Of a stretch of DNA of 64,000 nt, positions 61,301 through 64,000 are shown in pieces. Position numbers and translations under genes: made by a program. The DNA comes from Gambelia wislizenii (lineage: Eukaryota > Chordata > Lepidosauria > Squamata > Crotaphytidae). The stretch covers positions 218,038,645 through 218,102,644 of the forward strand of contig JAUMIR010000005.1 of assembly GCA_030847615.1 (NCBI GenBank), read 5' to 3'. How positions within the stretch are numbered: the stretch's first letter is position 1; every line of letters starts with the position of its first letter. Under the pieces are notes generated by a model, which worked only from the letters and a program-made list of their open reading frames with translations, searched no databases and was not told the origin of the DNA.

Positions 61301-63752
61301 CAAGAATCCACCATCTTTATCTTCTCCACCCTACTTTCCCTACACTCCTCTTGGACCTGAGTAATACAACAGGCACAGTGACAGTTTCTTCCAGTGAGTA
61401 TGAGGTGGTGTAGAGGGGAAAAAAAATAAATAAAAACCAAGCAAGTACAAATACTTGCTTAAAGCCTTCACAATATATGATGGGACGTGTTGGGTTGATG
61501 CTGGGTTTCTTCTAGACTGTTCAGTGCTTATGCCTCTTAGTTAGCTCTTTGTCTTTCCTCTTATAGATAAAGCCTGGCCGATGGTCAAATAAACCGTGGT
61601 TCTCAATCTTAGGCCCTTCAGATATTTTGGACTTCAACTCCCAGAAGCTCCAGCCAGCATAGCTAGCGATCAAGGATTCTGGGAGCTGAAGCCCAAAATG
61701 TCTGGAGGACTAAAGGTGGAGAATGACAGATAAAAGAGAGTCCAGAGAAAGATGGGTTATAAAATGTTTTCACTTCCTTCAAAGGTAGGTAGAATATGAT
61801 GCAGTGAGCACACTAAAGACGTGGATAGCAACCTATCCTGCTGGTGTGGTGCAATAGCTTATGGTGTTATCTTAGAACTGAGAACACAGCAGGTGCCAGC
61901 AGTTGCCTTCTGGTTATCCTATGGTTACAAGGTAGTGCAAAAAGGATAAAGTGCTAATAGCGATAAAGTGCTAATGGTGAGAGTCTGAGAAGCAGGGGTG
62001 GACTTTACCAACCCATAGCAAAAGGCACCTGGCACTGAGCAGCCTACATTGTATGATGGGGTGACAAGTTCATACAGTTCAGATTTTTCATTTTGAGGTG
62101 CCCAAGGCCAGAGGCTGATAAAGGCCACCCTTGACCCTCAGAGGAGGTGGCAAGACCTGGAGGAGGTGAGACAACAGGCAGGAAGACAGAGAAGTAGCTG
62201 GGAGGATCTGGGAATTGCCTGATAGCCTTCCTCTGCAGAATGTTTCCAGGCAAAGGGAGTGAGGCAAATCTTGAATCACAAGCAGTAGCGCAGAATTAGC
62301 TTTTTGTGATTTTTTGAGTCTTTGAAACAGAAGTTTCTATTATTTAATTTTATTTATACGCCGCCTTTCTCCTGGAGTGAGACCCAAGGTGGCTCACGAA
62401 TGAAATCAGTTAAAACCTAACCTCCTAGTCTATCCATAGTTCTTTATTAGTGCCCAACTTAATAATAATAATAATAATAATAAAATTTATTTATACCCCG
62501 CCCCTCTGTTAAAACAATCGGGGCGGCTTACAAAATTTAAAATACAATACAAATAAAATCCCTAAGTTGAGCTGTCTGCACTCCCATTTCTTTAGCCAAG
62601 CACTGCAGTGGCATGGAGACTAAGGAAATTATGCCTGACACATTGTGCTCTTGGTTTGAGCCCAGCACAAAAGACCTTTTGACCTTGTGGGATGTGAAAA
62701 TGGGCCTAGTCAGGTCTCTGGCATTTTCAGGAGAACTTAGAAAACCTGCTTTTTTGGTCTAATTAGGGGAGGCCAGTTGCTGAATAATGCCATCACTTGT
62801 GTAAATCCCATTGATGTAGTGGCTCAAACCTAATGGGATCTAGCAGCTGGATCTAGGTCTTGGACCACAACTCCCAGAATCCACTGGCTGCTGGCCATGT
62901 TGGAAGAGGATTCTGGAAGTTGTCCAAAAATAACTTTTCCCAGCTTCACTTTTGAATAACAGGTGCTAGTGAAAGTGGGATGAACCTGCAGGGATAAAAC
63001 CAGCCAATTGGGAGCTGCTCCTCCTCCAGCCGATGTTGAACTTTCTGTTTACACATTTCCAGTCATGCCTCACAACACAGGATTAGAGGCTGTGAAGAGT
63101 CTCAGGGTGTTCAAGTTGTATTTTTTTAGGCAGCTTGTGTAATTTTTTAGGAAATCTCTTTTTTTGTGGGCACACATTTAATGTTTTGTATGTAAATCCT
63201 ATTTGTAACTCATTGGGTTATTGTGGCAAAGTGTGCCAAGGTTTCTGAATCACAAGTTCTTCATTGTAGTATTGTTTTCTTCTTGTTTGTAGCTGCATTT
63301 GCCAATGTTAGAAAACGCTGGCTGCGACTGCAGTTCTGCAGAGGCATTTGTATTCATTGCAGAGTTCCAGGCCGCTGAGCACTGTGCCTGGATTTTATCT
63401 GTAACTAGAAGCCAAGCCCTTGCACAGTTAGAAATAGCCAATGGGAGTTAGCCTGACTGCCAGATCTGAATGCGGCAAATTATTTAGTGCTCACCATATT
63501 TTCTTCCCTTCCCCTTTGCACCTGCTAGTTGGAATCAATGATCTTCAAAAAGATGCATTTTATGTCACTGTGACAACAAGCATCACTTCCGAACACCAGC
63601 CGGGCTTTCTATCGGTCAGCAAACTCCGCCTGAGGTGGGCTTTGATGTCTCAAAGCCGAGAGGTACCCCTCAAGGAGTCAGATCCCAAAATCAGTCGTGG
63701 GGAATTGAGGCGGTTTCTTTCTCGGATCAAATTCACTGATTTTACTCACAAG
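28290..63752 (+). CDS. FAM234B: FAM234B, 12 coding exons, 3' end outside window
   Basis: Recognised as FAM234B (KIAA1467), a poorly characterised vertebrate membrane protein. Twelve exons (listed separately) join in phase to 1,851 coding bases, 617 residues, close to the roughly 620 residues I recall for mammalian orthologues. Residues 1-102 are hydrophilic with an acidic Ser/Asp/Glu stretch near 29-36. Residues 103-125 form one hydrophobic membrane segment followed by Pro-Cys-Pro. The remainder resembles the FG-GAP/PQQ-type beta-propeller of FAM234A/ITFG3, with DxNxDxxxD at 154-162 and DxDxDxxxD at 265-273. N-glycosylation sequons occur at N172, N192, N371, N395, N452 and N533. No signal peptide is seen, so a type II topology (N-terminus cytosolic) is inferred. 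The start ATG has A at -3 and G at +4. All visible introns are GT-AG. The molecular function of the family is not established. The last few codons probably lie in an exon beyond 64,000. Confidence 0.96.
28789..29430 (+). mobile_element. CR1 3' fragment inside a MITE
   Basis: It encodes, in broken form, the CR1 RT C-terminus ([20 protein letters not shown]). It resumes after an internal insertion and ends in the CR1 tail TCCAACTCTATGATTCTATG. It is 5'-truncated. Confidence 0.88.
28992..29220. mobile_element. hAT-like element inside the CR1 copy
   Basis: The termini CAGGACTGGTTTAAGG and its inverse CTTAAACCAGTCCTG enclose about 229 bp. Flanking 8-mers TACCTAAA (28,984-28,991) and CACCTAAA (29,221-29,228) match 7 of 8, as expected for the 8-bp duplication of hAT elements. 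Confidence 0.8.
29668..30305 (-). mobile_element. L2-like LINE 3' part
   Basis: The - strand encodes [20 protein letters not shown]...[14 protein letters not shown], the C-terminal region after the RT domain in L2/CR1-type LINEs. An open frame of about 150 codons remains (29,829-30,287) but no start or RT core. Confidence 0.8.
30312..30604 (-). mobile_element. complete L2-tailed SINE
   Basis: Read on the - strand: the head AGAGCCCTGGTGGCGCAGTG (A-box-like), a diverged B-box-like segment (GAGTTTAATCCTGC), the body AAAATGAGTACCCAGCTTG and the tail AAGCCACTCTGAGAGCC, ending ATAAATAAAAATA. It is the best-preserved copy in the window. Confidence 0.8.
30605..32291. other. FAM234B intron 1, unassigned part
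   Basis: AT-rich. No repeat family that I can name and no alternative exon recognised. Confidence 0.35.
32292..32512. mobile_element. family A MITE (A2 termini)
   Basis: GGTGCTTTCACGCTACATAG on the left and TGTGAAAGGACCC on the right, with CTGCTTTAATTGCC and AGTTAAAGTGGAATCATAG as inverse inner words. Confidence 0.8.
32596..33150 (+). mobile_element. L2-like LINE 3' end with (ATT)n tail
   Basis: It encodes [20 protein letters not shown]...[14 protein letters not shown], the L2-type C-terminus. The 3' UTR ends GCGGGATAGAAATAATGTATT followed by (ATT)n at 33,127-33,150. It is a 5'-truncated copy in sense with FAM234B. Confidence 0.85.
33151..33999. other. FAM234B intron 1, unassigned part
   Basis: Nothing recognised. 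Confidence 0.3.
34000..34371. mobile_element. family C DNA transposon remnant
   Basis: The right end reads GGAGTATTTTGACCATCTAGACAACCC in two parts (TGACCATC, TAGACAACCC), matching the termini of the 12,443 and 58,410 copies. It shares TTGGACCAATCAGCTTTTG-type words. The left end is not defined. Confidence 0.55.
34372..35061. other. FAM234B intron 1, 3' part
   Basis: No feature recognised besides the acceptor of exon 2. Confidence 0.35.
35062..35454 (+). CDS. FAM234B: FAM234B exon 2: acidic N-terminus and membrane segment
   Basis: This 393-base exon encodes residues 13-143. It is preceded by a pyrimidine tract and AG and followed by GTAAGA. It carries the acidic DSDESEDD stretch, the hydrophobic membrane segment (about residues 103-125) and the conserved IPCP turn just outside the membrane. 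Phase is 1 on both sides. It is the longest exon in the window. Confidence 0.96.
35564..35665. repeat. short dispersed inverted repeat
   Basis: TGGACTATAACTCCCAGTAT and the inverse GTGAGTTGTAGTCCAAAAAG enclose a spacer with a TGCTGGCTGG phrase. Confidence 0.7.
35790..36330 (-). mobile_element. L2-like 3' fragment split by a SINE
   Basis: The antisense text around 36,250-36,320 (CACCTGCTGCCAGATGG) parallels the L2-like copy at 29,668-30,305. It is interrupted at about 35,965-36,185 by a Sauria-type SINE. Confidence 0.5.
35965..36185 (-). mobile_element. Sauria-type SINE
   Basis: On the - strand: a head region with GGTTCAATTCTCTGCC, then GGGTTACCTTGGGCAAGTCA, then a decayed Bov-B-like tail ending ACACAATAATAACA. 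Confidence 0.75.
36337..36570 (-). mobile_element. Sauria-type SINE
   Basis: On the - strand: CCAGTGTGCTGTAGCCGC (head), CCCACTGGGTGACCTTGG, then GGCCACCATAAATTGGAAAT and a tail CATACAACAACAA. Confidence 0.8.
36656..36735 (+). mobile_element. Sauria-type SINE head fragment
   Basis: GCCAGCATAATGTATGGTTAG...CAGGTTAAAATCCCTCC is the tRNA-type head alone (phrases GTATGGTTAGAGCATTGG and AGGTTAAAATCC correspond to boxes A and B). Confidence 0.6.
36870..37479. other. FAM234B intron 2, CA-rich unassigned part
   Basis: Two short (CA)n runs at about 37,146-37,160 and 37,182-37,192. Otherwise a purine- and A-rich sequence that I cannot name. Confidence 0.4.
37480..38080 (+). mobile_element. CR1 3' fragment with open C-terminal frame
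   Basis: An open frame encodes the CR1 RT C-terminus: [20 protein letters not shown] (thumb region), [16 protein letters not shown] and FNxRRN-type [16 protein letters not shown]. It ends with the tail TCCAACTCTACAGTTCTATGATTCTATGA (phrase TTCTATGATTCTATGA). It is the least decayed CR1 here, about 600 bp and 5'-truncated. Confidence 0.92.
38081..39889. other. FAM234B intron 2, unassigned part
   Basis: AT-rich. A donor-like CAGGTAAGAT occurs near 39,820, but no convincing exon precedes it. Confidence 0.35.
39890..40270 (-). mobile_element. possible solo-LTR-like fragment
   Basis: Read on the - strand it has a GC-rich body, then GTCAATAAAGAAATTTATTG (poly(A) signal AATAAA) and a short AT/GT-rich end. 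This looks like the 3' part of an LTR, but no flanking target duplication or second LTR was found. Confidence 0.35.
40524..40622 (+). CDS. FAM234B: FAM234B exon 3: first DxNxDG motif
   Basis: This 99-base exon has acceptor TTTTTCAG and donor GTAAGT, phase 1 on both sides. It encodes residues 144-176, including DVNGDGLPD (154-162), an FG-GAP-like calcium-loop motif, and the sequon N172-A-S. Confidence 0.95.
40673..40870 (-). mobile_element. Sauria-type SINE, decayed
   Basis: On the - strand: GGACTAGGGCTTCACTGCTC (head), CAATGGCAAACCACCTC, then ACCATAAATCAGAGTCAGC and GAAGGCACATAACAAAATAA. Confidence 0.7.
40980..41090 (-). mobile_element. Sauria-type SINE 3' fragment
   Basis: On the - strand GGCAATGACAAATCTCC then GACTTGAAGACACATAACA. 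The head is absent. Confidence 0.6.
41107..41316. mobile_element. family A MITE (A1 termini)
   Basis: CTGCCACACCTCAGAAATAA on the left and TTATTTCTGCAGG on the right. The core GATTTGTAGTTTTGTGAG and its inverse are present. Confidence 0.8.
41503..41580. repeat. short dispersed inverted repeat
   Basis: TTGTTGTATCTCCTATGAGC with AGCCAGCATAGCC in the spacer and a decayed inverse half. Confidence 0.5.
41581..44114. other. FAM234B intron 3, remainder
   Basis: (CA)n at 42,482-42,501 and GT-rich DNA at about 43,661-43,725. A half copy of the dispersed inverted repeat near 42,935-42,985. No alternative exon recognised. Confidence 0.45.
44115..44303 (+). CDS. FAM234B: FAM234B exon 4
   Basis: This 189-base exon has acceptor ATCTTCAG and donor GTGAGT, phase 1 on both sides. 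It encodes residues 177-239, including the family hallmark [11 protein letters not shown] (a PQQ-like blade turn with sequon N192) and the CLVTGT strand. The frame stays open for a few codons past the donor, but the family match stops at TSG, which fixes the exon end. Confidence 0.95.
44975..47110. repeat. 74-bp GC-rich minisatellite, about 29 units
   Basis: The spacing of GGCCTGGGG (45,052, 45,126, 45,200 and on) gives a 74-base period. Each unit has GGGGTGGGGAGGGCTGGGG (a four-run G-quadruplex-type motif) and a hairpin with 15-base arms (CTGGGGCCTCCGGAG and its exact inverse) around a 3-base loop. A few units are shortened. Because 74 is not a multiple of three and the DNA is GC-rich, long stop-free frames appear on both strands. 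They are not genes. Confidence 0.95.
47162..47335. repeat. second tandem repeat, about 3 units
   Basis: Roughly 70-base units with GGGGCCT-N-AAGGCCCCGC and (GGGA)n follow the main array inside the same element. They are related to the array but diverged. Confidence 0.7.
47415..48551. other. FAM234B intron 4, 3' part
   Basis: Half of a dispersed inverted repeat at about 47,440-47,462. Otherwise unassigned. Confidence 0.4.
48552..48682 (+). CDS. FAM234B: FAM234B exon 5: second DxDxDG motif
   Basis: This 131-base exon has acceptor TTTGTAG and donor GTATGG. It enters in phase 1 and leaves in phase 0. It encodes residues 240-283: a WTLD blade motif, then [10 protein letters not shown] (264-273), the second Asp-rich loop, and VVLAIGETQ. 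Confidence 0.94.
48739..48828. repeat. short dispersed inverted repeat (longer form)
   Basis: CTTCCTCAACCTGGTGCTTT on the left and GGTTGGGGAAGG-type inverse on the right (CACCACGTTGGGGAAGG), with CTCCAACTCCTATCA inside. Confidence 0.65.
48985..49090 (+). mobile_element. unnamed retroposon 3' end
   Basis: CCCCTGAAGAAGGCCGTAAG then CTACTAATAAAGCAGCCACC resembles reptile retroposon 3' ends with an AATAAA signal. The family is uncertain. Confidence 0.4.
49250..49397 (+). CDS. FAM234B: FAM234B exon 6
   Basis: This 148-base exon has acceptor CTATGTAG and donor GTAAGA. It enters in phase 0 and leaves in phase 1. It encodes residues 284-332, with [17 protein letters not shown] and the [10 protein letters not shown] strand that are characteristic of the family. 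Confidence 0.95.
49398..50477. other. FAM234B intron 6, 5' part
   Basis: No repeat or alternative exon recognised. A long open frame at 49,710-50,270 shows no family resemblance. Confidence 0.35.
50478..51240. mobile_element. family C DNA transposon remnant with SINE inside
   Basis: The left end GGGCTTGTCTGTATGAG is as at the other family C copies. The right end is truncated after GGATTATTTTGATCAG. Inside is the SINE at about 50,880-51,035. Shared words include CTTAGCGATCAATTACTAAGG. Confidence 0.6.
50880..51035 (+). mobile_element. 5'-truncated L2-tailed SINE
   Basis: CACATTGGAAACTGCTTAATG, then AAGCTGCTCTGATAGCC and an ATAAATAAAATAAATAAG tail. Confidence 0.75.
51608..51749 (+). CDS. FAM234B: FAM234B exon 7
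   Basis: This 142-base exon has acceptor TCACCTAG and donor GTGGGA. It enters in phase 1 and leaves in phase 2. It encodes residues 333-379, including [20 protein letters not shown] and the sequon N371-L-S. It shows very strong family resemblance. Confidence 0.95.
51750..53079. other. FAM234B intron 7
   Basis: An L2-like 3' tail lies at about 52,790-52,850 (GGGTGGGATATATATTAATA). Otherwise unassigned AT-rich DNA. Confidence 0.4.
53080..53223 (+). CDS. FAM234B: FAM234B exon 8
   Basis: This 144-base exon has acceptor CTCCTTCAG and donor GTAATG, phase 2 on both sides. It encodes residues 380-427, with the sequon N395-C-S, the LLITTSHG strand and LLRGQDL. Residues near its end (about 418-427) look less conserved than the neighbouring exons. 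Confidence 0.93.
53588..53700. repeat. short dispersed inverted repeat
   Basis: GCAGCCCTCCAGGTGTTGTT...AGAATTCCCAGCA on the left and a GGACTTGTAATTCACC-type inverse on the right (key word TGTTGGACTAGAATTCCCAG). Confidence 0.65.
53701..54218. other. FAM234B intron 8, unassigned part
   Basis: Nothing recognised. Confidence 0.3.
54219..54267. repeat. (AAT)n microsatellite
   Basis: Imperfect AAT/AAC trinucleotide tract next to a pogo-type terminus. Confidence 0.8.
54268..54370. mobile_element. pogo-type MITE end
   Basis: TA then CAGTAGCACCCCTGTATCTG resembles pogo/Tigger-type termini. The opposite end was not found. Confidence 0.4.
54380..54770 (-). mobile_element. L2-like LINE 3' fragment
   Basis: The - strand encodes [19 protein letters not shown] broken text equivalent to LWNxLPxEI in the other L2-like copies, followed by a long 3' UTR ending in an (AAT)n tail. 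Confidence 0.55.
54771..55539. other. FAM234B intron 8, unassigned part
   Basis: A half copy of the dispersed inverted repeat at about 54,855-54,910. Nothing else recognised. Confidence 0.35.
55540..55700 (+). mobile_element. SINE of Sauria type, head and middle
   Basis: GGACTTGGAGACTCAGGGCC, then GAGCTCACTGAGTGGTCTTGG and GTTTTGTGAGGATAAAGCG, the middle phrases of the canonical Sauria SINE. Confidence 0.65.
56157..56240 (+). repeat. (TTTC)n tract forming the exon 9 acceptor
   Basis: About 80 bases of TTTC/TTTTC repeats and a run of T lead straight into GGCAG. The tract is both a microsatellite and the polypyrimidine tract of the exon 9 acceptor. Confidence 0.9.
56245..56329 (+). CDS. FAM234B: FAM234B exon 9
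   Basis: This 85-base exon follows an unusually long TTTC-rich pyrimidine tract ending GGCAG. The donor is GTACGT. It enters in phase 2 and leaves in phase 0. It encodes residues 428-456, with [14 protein letters not shown] and the sequon N452-I-T. Confidence 0.94.
56330..57674. other. FAM234B intron 9
   Basis: A short dispersed inverted repeat lies at about 57,470-57,562. The rest is unassigned. Confidence 0.4.
57675..57830 (+). CDS. FAM234B: FAM234B exon 10
   Basis: This 156-base exon has acceptor GCTTTTAG and donor GTAAGT, phase 0 on both sides. It encodes residues 457-508, with [20 protein letters not shown] (PQQ-like blade) and KKSVFLFWA. Being symmetric in phase 0, it could be skipped without a frameshift. 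Confidence 0.94.
58217..58234. repeat. (GT)n microsatellite
   Basis: Nine GT units followed by a C/T-rich stretch. Confidence 0.9.
58410..59036. mobile_element. family C DNA transposon remnant, both ends visible
   Basis: The left end TTCTTGTCTAGATGAG pairs with the right end CACCGTCTAGACAACC. The interior has GACCAATCAGCTTTCCGC, GGAAAAGCTGCAAAGGCTTT and words shared with the 50,478 copy. No long transposase frame. Confidence 0.65.
59674..59693. repeat. (TTTG)n tract
   Basis: Four to five GTTT units. Confidence 0.8.
59759..60159. mobile_element. pogo-type MITE, left of a pair
   Basis: The left terminus CAGTCCTCCCTTCAATTTC pairs with the right terminus AATTCCAAGGGACAACTG. TA follows at 60,160-60,161; the left flank reads AA where TA would be expected. 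The interior has two short GC-rich direct repeats around TTCCTAAAG. Confidence 0.75.
60162..60917. mobile_element. pogo-type MITE, right of a pair
   Basis: The left terminus TAGTCAGCCCTCCACATTTG pairs with the right terminus AAGTGGAGGGCTGACTG. TA lies on both sides (60,160-60,161 and 60,918-60,919). The interior is dominated by (CCT)n and purine (GGA/AAAGG) tracts at about 60,363-60,390 and 60,505-60,550. Confidence 0.8.
60920..61290. other. FAM234B intron 10, 3' end
   Basis: A half copy of the dispersed inverted repeat near 61,100-61,145. Nothing else recognised. Confidence 0.35.
61291..61393 (+). CDS. FAM234B: FAM234B exon 11
   Basis: This 103-base exon has acceptor TTGTTGTAG and donor GTGAGT. 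It enters in phase 0 and leaves in phase 1. It encodes residues 509-542, with [17 protein letters not shown] and the sequon N533-T-T. Confidence 0.93.
61601..61712. repeat. short dispersed inverted repeat
   Basis: GGACTTCAACTCCCAGAAGC on the left and TTCTGGGAGCTGAAGCCC on the right, with AGCCAGCATAGCTAGCG between. It is a well-preserved copy. Confidence 0.75.
61713..62329. other. FAM234B intron 11, unassigned part
   Basis: Nothing recognised. Confidence 0.3.
62330..62580 (-). mobile_element. two L2-like 3' tails in reverse
   Basis: ATTTATACGCCGCCTTTCTC and, after an (AAT)n run (62,461-62,482), TTTATACCCCGCCCCTCTG with GGGGCGGCTTACAAAATTTA. These are ends of two L2-like copies on the - strand. 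Confidence 0.65.
62862..62942. repeat. short dispersed inverted repeat
   Basis: TGGACCACAACTCCCAGAAT on the left and ATTCTGGAAGTTGTCC on the right, with CTGCTGGCCATG between. Confidence 0.75.
62943..63528. other. FAM234B intron 11, 3' part
   Basis: Nothing recognised apart from the exon 12 acceptor. Confidence 0.35.
63529..63752 (+). CDS. FAM234B: FAM234B exon 12 (penultimate or last)
   Basis: This 224-base exon has acceptor CCTGCTAG and donor GTGAGA and enters in phase 1. It encodes residues 543-617, ending [18 protein letters not shown], which is very near the C-terminus of the family. If the donor is used (inferred), the last few residues are in an exon beyond the window. If it is read through, ten more codons lead to TGA at 63,783. 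Confidence 0.9.
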
Positions 63753-64000
63753 GTGAGATGGCTTAAAGAGCCTTTCAGACAATGATATATGGAGAACTGA
63801 CAGGGCTGCTTCCTTTGTAGAGAAAAAACCAATGAGAATGTCTGTTTTTGAAGGTCAAGTAAACTATAGAATCAAAGGGTTAAAAGAGAAGTGGCAGAAG
63901 TATGTGGGAGCAATAGAGAGATGTGTGCTAAACTGAGTCCTTGGGCAGGCAAATGGATAGGTAGTCCTGCTCTTTCTTTGGTTACACTGTGGTTTATTTG
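63753..64000 (+). other. start of the presumed last intron
   Basis: It follows donor GTGAGA. No terminal exon or poly(A) signal is recognised before the window edge. Confidence 0.5.

Overview
This window looks like nuclear DNA of a squamate reptile, most likely a lizard. The evidence is one vertebrate multi-exon gene with ordinary GT-AG introns, CR1, L2-like and L1-like retroposon pieces, many SINEs whose tRNA-type head is joined to a Bov-B-like tail (Sauria type), a second SINE family with an L2-like tail, and dense palindromic MITEs of kinds common in lizards and snakes. No bacterial, organellar or complete viral genes were seen.

Layout. Bases 1 to about 28,000 are intergenic. They hold repeats and long AT-rich stretches in which no exon was recognised. 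A CpG-rich promoter lies at about 28,100-28,560, with ZNF143-like and NRF1-like sites just before the start codon. From 28,290 to at least 63,752 the + strand carries one gene recognised as FAM234B (KIAA1467). Twelve coding exons join in perfect phase into 617 codons with no stop. The last few codons and the 3' UTR should lie beyond the right edge. The product is a predicted type II single-pass membrane protein: an acidic cytosolic N-terminus, one membrane segment at about residues 103-125, and a large N-glycosylated extracytoplasmic beta-propeller-like domain with two DxDxDG-type motifs.

The introns are full of mobile elements. The most striking is a 2.6 kb pogo/Tc1-type element in intron 4 (44,787-47,414). 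Most of its interior has become about 29 copies of a 74-bp GC-rich minisatellite. Each unit has a G-quadruplex-type motif and a hairpin, and hairpin loops occur in both orientations. This array makes long but meaningless open frames on both strands.

Other notable structures are a three-level nested insertion in intron 1 (hAT-like element in CR1 in MITE), an almost perfect 164-bp-arm foldback at 14,117-14,447, an L1 fragment with target duplications inside a MITE, two pogo-type elements sharing one TA site, and a 43-bp templated insertion copied from about 600 bp away. Everything was read by eye: exon joins are firm, but repeat edges are approximate to about 5-20 bases and family names are by resemblance only.
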